Shown here piece after piece: positions 45,120 through 52,956 of a DNA stretch of 64,000 bases; position 1 is the first letter of the stretch, and every line of letters starts with the position of its first letter. Source of the stretch: an uncultured Lachnospiraceae bacterium (GTDB lineage: Bacteria > Bacillota > Clostridia > Lachnospirales > Lachnospiraceae). Location of the stretch: positions 124,001 through 188,000 of the forward strand of contig CAJTTT010000001.1 in NCBI GenBank assembly GCA_910579285.1. Reading direction: 5' to 3'. A model generated the notes under the pieces. The model was not told the origin of the DNA and made no database searches. It worked only from the letters and a program-made list of their open reading frames with translations. Made by a program: the position numbers and the translations under genes.

Positions 45120-46165
45120 TTGATTTCTCCTTCTTTCTTCGTATGCTGTATTTCCGGCCCCGGCTTTATTGCTGGCGGAGCGGGAATTGTGTCTTCTGGC
45201 TCCGCATTCGGCGGAGCGGGAGCTGGGTTTTCGGGTTCTGTTTCCGGCGGAATGGGAGTTGCGTCTTCTGGGTCCTTTTCCGGCGGGGCGGGAGTTGTGT
45301 CTTCGGGATCCTTTTCCGGCGGGGCGGAAGGCGTCTCTTCGGATTCCTCCTCGGAGGGAATGGCCGGGGGTTCGCTGTCGTCCGCGCCGGCTCCCTCATT
45401 CGGCAGTTCGGGAGCGTTTCCTGTTTCTTCTGTCATCAGACGGTTTCCACATTCGCAGTGCCGGGCGGGTTCTGTCTGGCTGTTGTCGTCAGGCTGATCC
45501 TCTCTGTCAAAAACACATGCCTGCTCTGTTTCCGCATAGTCACAGTAAATGCAGACCGCCCTGTGGTGGGTTTCGTCTGTGGGCCGGAGTGCGCTGATGT
45601 GTTCTCCGGCGGCTTCGCCCATGCCGGTGCAGTACGTTGTACCTTGCAGTGCGCAGAAGGCGGCATGAGAGACAGCATCGGTGGGCGTATACAGGGGTGT
45701 GTGATACCGCTCCCTGATCCATTCGAAACCGCAGGCACACACATACCGGTACCCCGGATATTCCATGCCGTCATATGTGAGCGCGCACTTCTCAGAGAAC
45801 GCTTCCGTGTGTGTGCTGCCAGGCCCGCCGGATGCACCGCACCGGGTGCAGCGTTCGGAGTGTCCGCTCTCTGTGATGTCCGTGTATTCCCACTGGTGGA
45901 CATGACCGTAGGAGGCGGGATCGTAAGTTTCCGCACGCACATGGCCAAACGTCTCTTTCAGCAAAGCGATGTCTTCCGCGTAGATTCCCACGGAACCGCT
46001 GCTGTTTTCAAACACAATGCTTCCGGCAGAGACGATGTCCCGTTCCTTTTCGGCAGCGTATGCCCGGGCAGACGGCCACGATGCGCACCATGCGGTGACG
46101 AATGCCAGAAGCGCTGCCTTGATCCATTTCTTTCTAACCGTCTCTTTTTTCTTATCCTTTTTCAT
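45116..46165 (-). CDS. Exported protein with proline-rich repeats, unknown function
   Basis: A 349-aa protein. An N-terminal basic region plus hydrophobic segment (WIKAALLAFVTAWCASWPSA-RAYA) is a signal peptide. The middle has many His/Cys pairs (CTRCGA, CACGFEW, CIYCDY, CECGNRL) spaced like small zinc or disulfide modules. The C-terminal third is a Pro/Glu repeat of about 12 residues (APPEKDPEDTTP and variants) typical of wall-spanning linkers. No LPxTG is present. It is the second gene of a three-gene run, and its stop overlaps the next start. Confidence 0.8.
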   Translation of the reverse strand: MKKDKKKETVRKKWIKAALLAFVTAWCASWPSARAYAAEKERDIVSAGSIVFENSSGSVGIYAEDIALLKETFGHVRAETYDPASYGHVHQWEYTDITESGHSERCTRCGASGGPGSTHTEAFSEKCALTYDGMEYPGYRYVCACGFEWIRERYHTPLYTPTDAVSHAAFCALQGTTYCTGMGEAAGEHISALRPTDETHHRAVCIYCDYAETEQACVFDREDQPDDNSQTEPARHCECGNRLMTEETGNAPELPNEGAGADDSEPPAIPSEEESEETPSAPPEKDPEDTTPAPPEKDPEDATPIPPETEPENPAPAPPNAEPEDTIPAPPAIKPGPEIQHTKKEGEIK

Positions 46166-46181
46166 GGTCTCCTCCTGTGGG

Positions 46182-47150
46182 CTATTTGGATGTTTTCTGC
46201 TCGGGCGTCAGATAGAGCGTATTTTTTTCCTGGTCGTAGCGGTAGGAAAGGGAGTCTGCGGACATGGCATCCATCTTTGCGTCTATTTTTTCAGTCATTT
46301 CTTTTTCCATTTCCTTCAATGCCGCCCGCAGTTCTTTCTCCAGCGCGTCCATTTCTTTTCCTACCCGATCCAGACGTTCATCAATTTCATCCAGATTCTT
46401 GTCCATCACCTCATCGAGTCTTTTTTCCACACCAGAGAGCTGACTCCAAAGTTTTTCGTCCTCTCTTCTGAGATCCTTGATTTTATCGTGGGTGTTCGAC
46501 ATGTCGGAACGCATTTGCTCCATCTGTGTGCGGAGGGCTGTGAGCTGTTCCCGGATTACGGGTATTTTTTCCCGGTCTACGGTCTGTATGACATTCCCAA
46601 GTTCAGCAAGCTTTGTCTCAAGGGACTTGACGTTTTCAACGAGGGTCTGTGATTCCTTCTCCAGCACGGTGAGCTTTTCCGTCACTTTCTCGGAGGAAGT
46701 GGAACCGTTTTCTCTGTATTCCCGGACAACCTCGCTGACTTCCCTCTGTACCTGCTCAAGTGCGCTCTGCAGTTCCCGGACTTTCTCGGACAGTTCATGC
46801 GTATTTGAGAGATATTCCTGCCGCAGCTCTTCCCCGGAATCCAGCGACATATACTCCTGCATTTTCTCCTCGTAGGTGGTTGCCACAAGTCCCTGCGCTT
46901 CCTGCAGGGCAAGCGAGTCCGAGGCATCCTGTGCCTCCTGCTTAGCCTGCAGCATTTGCGCTTTCTGGGATGCAGCTTCCCGTTTTTTCTCCTGTACGCC
47001 GTATCCCCACCACAGCAGCAGTGCAATCACTGCGGCGGCCACGATGCCGGTTATGGCAATGATAACCCTGGGAAACTGCTCGTCCCTGCGTTCGGGATCT
47101 TCCCGCCACTCATTAAAATAATCTGACACTTTTGTCATAAATTCGCGCAT
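46182..47150 (-). CDS. Single-pass membrane protein with a long coiled coil
   Basis: A 322-aa protein. A short cytoplasmic part (MREFMTKVSDYFNEWREDPE) is followed by one membrane helix (VIIAITGIVAAAVIALLLWW, residues about 31-50). About 250 residues of heptad-type coiled coil follow (for example VEKRLDEVMDKNLDEIDERL), ending in SLSYRYDQEKNTLYLTPEQK. I chose ATG 47150, behind AGGAGG (13 nt), over a frame that is open to 47513, because that extension runs through a terminator hairpin. It is the first gene of the run with the two exported proteins and could scaffold them. Confidence 0.8.
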   Translation of the reverse strand: MREFMTKVSDYFNEWREDPERRDEQFPRVIIAITGIVAAAVIALLLWWGYGVQEKKREAASQKAQMLQAKQEAQDASDSLALQEAQGLVATTYEEKMQEYMSLDSGEELRQEYLSNTHELSEKVRELQSALEQVQREVSEVVREYRENGSTSSEKVTEKLTVLEKESQTLVENVKSLETKLAELGNVIQTVDREKIPVIREQLTALRTQMEQMRSDMSNTHDKIKDLRREDEKLWSQLSGVEKRLDEVMDKNLDEIDERLDRVGKEMDALEKELRAALKEMEKEMTEKIDAKMDAMSADSLSYRYDQEKNTLYLTPEQKTSK

Positions 47151-47460
47151 ATTCTTACTGTATCCTCCTTTTTCTGGTGTCTGGCGCCGATTGCAAAAGC
47201 AGCCGGGTCCGTCTTTCGATGTGCCGTTTTTCATGTTCTGTTGTTTCAGAGCCTTATAATCAGTTCGAACTTTTTCAATCTTTACATCTTTTCCTGTTGG
47301 AATATCCGGCGATCCGCCGAAGACCCGTACATAGAAAACCATAGAATGTGAAATGTACGGAATAAAGTATACTTTAGTCGTTCCAAAGATGGTATGATTA
47401 CCATAGCAGATGTATGGCTGGTTTACAATATCGGAATATTGCACAAGATTTTGGACGTAA
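47151..47460. other. Gene-free stretch upstream of the surface-protein operon
   Basis: No separate gene is supported. The minus-strand frame stays open here, but without a ribosome site. It must contain the promoter of the operon; I see TATACT near 47367 on the minus strand without a convincing -35. Confidence 0.5.
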
Positions 47461-47503
47461 AAAAGCTCCCATGCACCTGTGTTCCCGATGCGCGGGGGCT
47501 TTT
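47461..47503 (-). terminator. Terminator of map
   Basis: On the minus strand AAAAGCCCCCGC ... GGGAGCTTTT pairs as an imperfect stem followed by TTTTTT, about 95 bp after the map stop codon. Confidence 0.7.
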
Positions 47504-47598
47504 CCTGTGCCAAACGAAATTTCGTTATATAGAAAGGCGGCGCCGTTTTTTTGCCGCACCACCTTTCATGGGAGCGCCTGAAGGCTGTCAGATATGCG

Positions 47599-48471
47599 TC
47601 AGTATGTCAGAATCTCGTAACCGTCCTCAGTCACAGCCAGCGTTACTTCCCACTGGGCGGAGGGTTTGCCATCTTCGGTGTAGACCGTCCAGCCGTCCTC
47701 GTCGTCGATGTAAATATCCGCTTTTCCCATGTTCACCATCGGTTCGATGGTAAAGACCATGCCCGGCACCATCAGCATCTCCGTGCCCTTGCGTGTCACA
47801 TAGCTGACAAAAGGCTCCTCGTGAAATTCCAGCCCAATGCCGTGACCGCCGATTTCTCTCACGATGGAATAGCCGTTCTGTCTGGCGTAATCGTTGATTG
47901 CCTGGGCCATATCCCCCAGAAAGTTCCAGGGTTTCACCTGTTCCAGCCCCACATTAATACATTCCTTTGCCACCTGCACCAGCTTTCGCGTTTCCTCGGG
48001 CACATTCCCCAGCATAAACATGCGGGAGGAGTCTGAAAAATATCCATTATATATGGTAGATACGTCCACATTTACAATATCGCCGTCTTTCAGCAGGCGG
48101 TTTTCATCGGGAATGCCGTGGCACACTACCTCATTGATGGAAGTGCATACGCTCTTCGGAAACCCGTCATACCCAAGCGGCGCGGCGATTCCGCCCATTT
48201 CCTTTGTCATATCCCGGACAATTTTGTCGATCTCTTCGGTGCTCATGCCGATATGGATCTGCCGTTCAATCTCGTCCAGAATGGCAATGTTGAGTCGGCT
48301 GCTTTCCCGGATGCCCTGTAGCTGTTCGGGGGTTTTGAGGATATCGTGTCTTGGAACGATATGCCCCTGCAGCTCATAGCTCTCGATCTTTTCATCCATC
48401 GCCATATGGCAGGCCTTGTATTTTTTGCCGCTGCCACACCAGCAGATATCGTTTCTTCCCAGTTTTTTCAT
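47599..48471 (-). CDS. map: Methionine aminopeptidase with N-terminal SEC-C zinc motif
   Basis: It removes initiator Met from nascent proteins. It is 290 aa. The N-terminal SEC-C type motif (RNDICWCGSGKKYKACH, residues about 5-22) probably docks it to ribosomes. The pita-bread catalytic domain carries metal ligands in VNVDVSTIYNGYFSDSSRM (two Asp), GGHGIGLEFHEEP (His) and FTIEPMV (Glu), with a final Glu in WEVTLAVTEDGYEIL. It is transcribed alone, divergent from rpsF. Confidence 0.96.
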   Translation of the reverse strand: MKKLGRNDICWCGSGKKYKACHMAMDEKIESYELQGHIVPRHDILKTPEQLQGIRESSRLNIAILDEIERQIHIGMSTEEIDKIVRDMTKEMGGIAAPLGYDGFPKSVCTSINEVVCHGIPDENRLLKDGDIVNVDVSTIYNGYFSDSSRMFMLGNVPEETRKLVQVAKECINVGLEQVKPWNFLGDMAQAINDYARQNGYSIVREIGGHGIGLEFHEEPFVSYVTRKGTEMLMVPGMVFTIEPMVNMGKADIYIDDEDGWTVYTEDGKPSAQWEVTLAVTEDGYEILTY

Positions 48472-48590
48472 AGTATGTCATCTCCGTTTCCTTAACCGTA
48501 TTTATTGTAGCATATTGAGGAGGGAAATGGGAGGGGGGATTGCTAAATACAGGGAAAGTGAGCATTCAGCCAATTCTTCCCCAAAACTCC

Positions 48591-48619
48591 TTGCACATTT
48601 TCATGGACTGTGTTATTAT
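48591..48619 (+). promoter_or_regulatory. Promoter of the rpsF-ssb-rpsR operon
   Basis: TTGCAC (48591-48596), 17 bp, TATTAT (48614-48619). A second possible start is an extended -10 TGATATACT at about 48629-48637. The leader is about 80 nt and may carry the S6/S18 autoregulatory structure, which I could not verify. Confidence 0.6.
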
Positions 48620-48710
48620 AAGTACCCGTGATATACTAATTTGGCGTAAAGCCACACATCCTTGCTCCTTATGATAAGAGGGGCCAGAGACCAAAAGGAG
48701 GGAAAGAAGC

Positions 48711-49001
48711 ATGAACAAGTATGAGTTAGCCGTTGTTGTCACTGCGAAGATTGAAGATGACGAACGTGCCGCTACGCTGGAGAAGGTGAAAGCTCTGGTA
48801 GAGAGGTTCGGCGGAAAGATCACAGAAGTTGACGACTGGGGTAAGAAGAGACTCGCGTACGAAGTACAGAAGATGAAAGAGGCTTTTTATTACTTTATTC
48901 GGTTCGAAGCTGAGAGTACGGCTCCCGGCGAGATTGAGAGCCGCATCCGCATCATGGATAACGTCATCAGATACCTGTGCGTCAGACAGGACGAGAAATA
49001 G
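48711..49001 (+). CDS. rpsF: Ribosomal protein S6
   Basis: A 30S platform protein that binds S18. It is 96 aa. MNKYELAVVVTAKIEDDE and DDWGKKRLAYEVQKMKEAFYY are typical S6 sequences. GGAGG lies before the ATG. First gene of rpsF-ssb-rpsR. Confidence 0.97.
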   Translation: MNKYELAVVVTAKIEDDERAATLEKVKALVERFGGKITEVDDWGKKRLAYEVQKMKEAFYYFIRFEAESTAPGEIESRIRIMDNVIRYLCVRQDEK

Positions 49002-49016
49002 AAAGAGGTATTCTAT

Positions 49017-49460
49017 ATGAATAAAGTAATTCTGATGGGACGTTTAACGAGAGACCCCGAGGTGAGATATTCCCAGGGTGAGAACGCGACGGCGGTTGCC
49101 AGATATACGCTGGCGGTGGATCGCAGATTCAGTCGCAATAACGATGAACAGACAGCAGATTTTATTAACTGTGTCGCTTTTGGGAGAGCGGGTGAGTTCG
49201 CAGAGAAGTATCTCCACAAGGGCACGAAGATTGCAGTCACGGGACGCATCCAGACAGGAAGCTACACGAATAAGGATGGCGTCAGGGTATACACCACGGA
49301 TGTGGTTGTGGAAGACCACGAGTTCGCGGAGAGCAAGAACGCATCCGCAGGGGACGGCGGGTATGTGCCTGCGGGCAGAACAGAGTCCGCGCCGATGGCG
49401 GCAGGGGATGGCTTTATGAACATTCCCGATGGGATTGACGAAGAATTACCGTTCAACTGA
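49017..49460 (+). CDS. ssb: Single-stranded DNA-binding protein
   Basis: It coats single-stranded DNA during replication and repair. It is 147 aa. An N-terminal OB fold begins NKVILMGRLTRDPEVRYSQ and contains DFINCVAFGRAGEFAEKYL and TGRIQTGSYTNKDG. A flexible Gly/Ala-rich linker follows, then the acidic tip GIDEELPFN, the partner-recruiting tail (DDDLPF-like). It lies 15 bp after rpsF. Confidence 0.97.
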   Translation: MNKVILMGRLTRDPEVRYSQGENATAVARYTLAVDRRFSRNNDEQTADFINCVAFGRAGEFAEKYLHKGTKIAVTGRIQTGSYTNKDGVRVYTTDVVVEDHEFAESKNASAGDGGYVPAGRTESAPMAAGDGFMNIPDGIDEELPFN

Positions 49461-49582
49461 TCAATCGCAGCCCGATGGCGGCGGTTTGGGGAACGCTTCG
49501 TATTTTCCTTTATTGATTTACGATATTGCAATTTTCTACAGGATTAAGGAAGGCGCCCAGTGCGCGGGAGTGGAGGTTTACT

Positions 49583-49843
49583 ATGGCATTTAATAAATCA
49601 GACAGGCCGGATTTCCCGAAGAAAAAGGGAGGCATGCGCAGAAGAAAGAAAGTCTGCGTATTCTGCGGCAAGGATAATGTAATTGATTACAAGGACAGCA
49701 ACAAGCTGCGCAGATATATCTCCGAGAGAGGTAAGATTCTTCCCAGAAGAATCACGGGAAACTGCGCGAAGCACCAGAGAGCGCTTACAGTAGCGATCAA
49801 GCGCGCAAGACATCTGGCTTTGATGCCCTACGTTCAGGACTAA
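49583..49843 (+). CDS. rpsR: Ribosomal protein S18 (cysteine-containing form)
   Basis: An 86-aa partner of S6. KVCVFCGKDNVIDYKD keeps the C-x2-C of the zinc-type S18, and the family core LRRYISERGKILPRRITGNCAKHQR with a further Cys and His is present. ATG 49583 is chosen because GGAGG lies 6 nt upstream. Last gene of the operon, followed by a strong terminator. Confidence 0.97.
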   Translation: MAFNKSDRPDFPKKKGGMRRRKKVCVFCGKDNVIDYKDSNKLRRYISERGKILPRRITGNCAKHQRALTVAIKRARHLALMPYVQD

Positions 49844-49864
49844 GCATGATATGAGAGATAAGGA

Positions 49865-49893
49865 AACCGGGTGCTTTAGGGCGCCCGGTTTTT
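49865..49893 (+). terminator. Terminator of rpsF-ssb-rpsR
   Basis: AACCGGGTGC-tttagg-GCGCCCGGTT followed by TTT. Confidence 0.9.
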
Positions 49894-49999
49894 GCGTGCA
49901 GAAGTATTTCAGGGCTGCTGATGCCGCATCCACCACTACATTGTGTCGCTTTTTCCCGAAAAAGCTCTATATATTGATGTGGCGGTATTTGGCAAAAAA

Positions 50000-50008
50000 T
50001 GCTATACT
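50000..50008 (+). promoter_or_regulatory. Extended -10 promoter in front of the gdpP leader
   Basis: TGCTATACT lies just upstream of the tandem repeat, so transcripts would begin near 50014 and carry the whole repeat as the 5' untranslated region. No good -35 is seen at normal spacing (TTGATG at 49974 is too far). Confidence 0.5.
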
Positions 50009-50011
50009 AAT

Positions 50012-50224
50012 GCGAGAAGAACTTCTAAACACTCGCAGCAGCGGCTGCTTCGTGAAGAAGTTCTAAGTCTCGCATAGGAGAATGCCTCAAAACGGCATTC
50101 TCTGCAGTGGCGAGAAGAACTTCTAAACACTCGCAGCAGCGGCTGCTTCGCGAAGAAGTTCTAAGTCTCGCATAGGAGAATGCCAAAAAACGGCATTCTC
50201 AACAGTGGCGAGAAGAACTTCTAA
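50012..50224 (+). repeat. 98-bp tandem repeat in the gdpP leader (2.2 copies)
   Basis: Copies at 50012-50109 and 50110-50207, plus the first 17 bp of a third copy (50208-50224) ending next to an ATG. Each copy contains a long hairpin (GCGAG..AAGAACTTCT with AGAAGTTCT..CTCGC, inner arm CAGCAGCGGCTGCTTCG) and a second hairpin GAGAATGCC/GGCATTCTC. The copies differ at only about six positions, clustered in loops, so base pairing is kept. Confidence 0.9.
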
Positions 50225-50254
50225 ATGGCGGAACACTATTTCAAGAGGAATAAA

Positions 50255-52315
50255 ATGAAAAATACAGTGAAGTTAAAAGGGCGGATGAAGTCTTATCTGC
50301 AATCTTCCTTATATCTGGGATTTTTACTTGCGGTTGTGGACATTTTGGTCTATATGCTGGATTACCGGGCAGGTCTTGTGGTGACCGCTTTTTTAATTTT
50401 CTACTTTGCGATCGTCACATCCATGATGCTCTATAATAAGCCGGTCATTATGAATGAGCTGATCAGTTTTGCGACCCAGTACGGCCAGATTCAGAGAAGG
50501 CTTTTGCGGGATCTGGAGCTGCCGCATGCGCTTCTGGACGATGCGGGAAAAATCATTTGGACGAATATCGCGTTTGAGCGGCTTACCCATCAGGAGAAGG
50601 GGTATCGGAAGTCGGTTACTACCCTTTTCCCTACAATTACGAAGGACAACCTTCCGGGACGGGATACGGAGGAAGACATCGAGTGCCGGGTGGAATACGA
50701 AAACGGAAATTATGTGGCGAAGCTGAAAAAAATCTCCTTGAAGGAAATGGCGGAAAACAGCGATGTCATTGAGGCGCAGGGCTATGACGGCTATCTGATT
50801 GCCCTGTATCTGTTTGACGAGACGGCGCTGCAGATCGCCTTGAAGGAAGTGGACGACCAGTCCCTTGCCGTAGCGCTCATTTATCTGGACAATTACGAGG
50901 AGGCGTTAGAGAGCGTTGAGGAAGTCAGACGCTCCCTGCTGATTGCGCTGATTGACAGGAAGGTAAATAAATACATTGCCGCGCTGGACGGCATCTGCAA
51001 GAAACTGGAGAAGGACAAGTATCTGGTGATCATGCGCAAGGAGGCGGCGACCCACTTGCAGGAAAATCGGTTTGACATTCTGGAGGATGTGAAGACGGTC
51101 AACATCGGAAACGAAATGGCGGTCACCATCAGTATCGGCATGGGCTTAAACGGCCTGTCCTACGCACAGAATTACGAGTTTGCGAGAAACGCCATAGACA
51201 TCGCACTTGGCCGCGGCGGCGACCAGGCGGTGGTGAAGGTGCCGGAAAATGTGATTTATTACGGCGGAAAGAGCCAGCAGATGGAGAAGAGCACCCGTGT
51301 CAAGGCCCGGGTAAAGGCGCATGCCCTGCGGGAAATTATTTCCGTCAAGGACGAGGTCTATGTGATGGGACACCGCATGGGGGATGTGGACAGCTTCGGC
51401 GCATCGGTGGGAATCTACCGCATTGCAGAGGCATTAGACAAAAAGGCGCACATTGTCCTGAACGATGTGACTTCTTCCATGCAGCCTATGGTTGAGATGT
51501 TCCGTGACAACGATGACTATGCGGACGACATGATTGTTAACAGCCAGCTTGCGCTGGAGACGGTGGGCAGCAACGCTGTGCTCGTGGTGGTGGATGTCAA
51601 TAAGCCAAGCATTACGGAGTGTCCCGAGCTTTTGAAGCGGTGTAAGTCCATTGTGGTGCTGGACCATCACAGACAGGGCACGGAAATTATTGAGAATGCG
51701 ACACTTTCCTATATAGAGGCCTATGCGTCTTCGGCCTGCGAGATGGTGTCCGAGATTCTGCAGTACATCAGCGATGACCTGAGGCTTCGGTCTGAAGAGG
51801 CGGACTGCATGTACTCGGGTATTATGATAGACACCAATAACTTTATGACAAAGACAGGCGTCAGAACCTTCGAGGCGGCGGCATTCCTCCGCAGGAACGG
51901 TGCGGATGTGACCCGCGTCAGAAAGCTCTTCCGGGACGATGCGGCGGAATACAAGGCAAAGGCGGATGCTGTCAGCCAGGCGGAGATTTACAGGCGGTTT
52001 TACGCCATATCCATCTGTACGGGGGAGGACGTGGCCAGCCCCACCGTGGTGGGTGCGCAGGCGGCAAACGAGCTGCTTAATATCAAGGGCATCCGGGCAA
52101 GCTTTATTCTCACCAGATACAACGGAATTATCTATATCAGCGCGCGCTCCATCGACGAGGTGAACGTGCAGGTTATTATGGAGAGAATGGGCGGCGGCGG
52201 CCACTTGAACATAGCGGGAGCGCAGCTTGAGAACGGTACCATAGAGGAAGGCATTGCGAGCATCAAGAGAACGCTGGACACCATGATAGAAGAAGGCGAG
52301 CTGAACGCGGATTGA
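50255..52315 (+). CDS. gdpP: GdpP-type cyclic-di-AMP phosphodiesterase
   Basis: It hydrolyses c-di-AMP, opposing CdaA of the same window. It is about 686 aa. Two N-terminal membrane helices (residues about 15-55) and a PAS-like sensor (about 75-130) are followed by a degenerate GGDEF domain (about 160-300; ALIYLDNYEEALESV, with no GGDEF motif). The DHH phosphodiesterase domain has GHRMGDVDSFGASVG and VVLDHHRQG, and the DHHA1 end reads MGGGGHLNIAGAQL. I chose ATG 50255 with AGAGGA 5-6 nt upstream; the ATG at 50225 lies directly on the edge of the repeat and has no site. First gene of gdpP-rplI-dnaB. Confidence 0.95.
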   Translation: MKNTVKLKGRMKSYLQSSLYLGFLLAVVDILVYMLDYRAGLVVTAFLIFYFAIVTSMMLYNKPVIMNELISFATQYGQIQRRLLRDLELPHALLDDAGKIIWTNIAFERLTHQEKGYRKSVTTLFPTITKDNLPGRDTEEDIECRVEYENGNYVAKLKKISLKEMAENSDVIEAQGYDGYLIALYLFDETALQIALKEVDDQSLAVALIYLDNYEEALESVEEVRRSLLIALIDRKVNKYIAALDGICKKLEKDKYLVIMRKEAATHLQENRFDILEDVKTVNIGNEMAVTISIGMGLNGLSYAQNYEFARNAIDIALGRGGDQAVVKVPENVIYYGGKSQQMEKSTRVKARVKAHALREIISVKDEVYVMGHRMGDVDSFGASVGIYRIAEALDKKAHIVLNDVTSSMQPMVEMFRDNDDYADDMIVNSQLALETVGSNAVLVVVDVNKPSITECPELLKRCKSIVVLDHHRQGTEIIENATLSYIEAYASSACEMVSEILQYISDDLRLRSEEADCMYSGIMIDTNNFMTKTGVRTFEAAAFLRRNGADVTRVRKLFRDDAAEYKAKADAVSQAEIYRRFYAISICTGEDVASPTVVGAQAANELLNIKGIRASFILTRYNGIIYISARSIDEVNVQVIMERMGGGGHLNIAGAQLENGTIEEGIASIKRTLDTMIEEGELNAD

Positions 52316-52418
52316 TGATGCGCACATGCGGATAAAGGCACAGAAAAGACTGGCATGACGGATGGGAAAAGAGTGTGTCCGGCATGCCTGTGAAAGACAG
52401 GAAAGGAAGTGGAATACC

Positions 52419-52865
52419 ATGCAGATCATATTACTGGAAGATGTGAAGACACTTGGAAAAAAGGGCGAGATTGTGAACGTCAGCGACGGATATGCGAGAA
52501 ACTTTGTGCTGCCGAAGAAGCTCGGCGTGGAAGCAAACGCGAAAAATAAGAATGACTTAAAGCTCCAGAAAGCTAATGCGGACAAGCTGGCAAAGGAACA
52601 GCTTGACGCGGCGAAGGAGCTGGCTGAGGCGCTTGAGACCAAGGAAGTTACCTTGAAAATGAAGTCCGGCGAAGGCGGTAAGGCTTTCGGATCCGTCTCC
52701 TCAAAGGAAATTGCGCAGGCCGCGAAAGAGCAGTGCGGTCTGGAACTGGATAAAAAGAAAATACAGCTCCCTGAGCCGATCAAGGCGCTGGGCGTTTATG
52801 AGGTTGGCGTAAAGCTGCACCCGAAGGTGACGGGGAAGCTGAAGGTGAAAGTGACGGAAGCTTGA
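52419..52865 (+). CDS. rplI: Ribosomal protein L9
   Basis: A 50S protein at the base of the L1 stalk, 148 aa. MQIILLEDVKTLGKKGEIVNVSDGYARN is the classic N-terminal domain. A long connecting helix (KLQKANADKLAKEQLDAAKE) and a C-terminal RNA-binding domain (GKAFGSVSSKEIAQA) follow. GGAAGTGG precedes ATG 52419. Second gene of the gdpP operon. Confidence 0.97.
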   Translation: MQIILLEDVKTLGKKGEIVNVSDGYARNFVLPKKLGVEANAKNKNDLKLQKANADKLAKEQLDAAKELAEALETKEVTLKMKSGEGGKAFGSVSSKEIAQAAKEQCGLELDKKKIQLPEPIKALGVYEVGVKLHPKVTGKLKVKVTEA

Positions 52866-52956
52866 AGACGCTGCGCAGGGTAATGTATGAGAGGGCGGTT
52901 TTATGCGATGCCTGAGGACGGGCAGAGGCAGATTTGACGGTTAATGGAGGTCAGTT

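Noticed and set aside
46182..47513. Longer start (443 aa) for the coiled-coil membrane protein
   Set aside because: The extra N-terminal part overlaps the map terminator hairpin and has no ribosome site; AGGAGG points to the ATG at 47150.
49851..50066. 71-codon plus-strand frame after rpsR
   Set aside because: It reads through the rpsR terminator and into the gdpP repeat; no ribosome site.
50012..50224. Possible CRISPR array
   Set aside because: The repeat unit is 98 bp, there are only 2.2 copies and no unique spacers; it is a plain tandem duplication.
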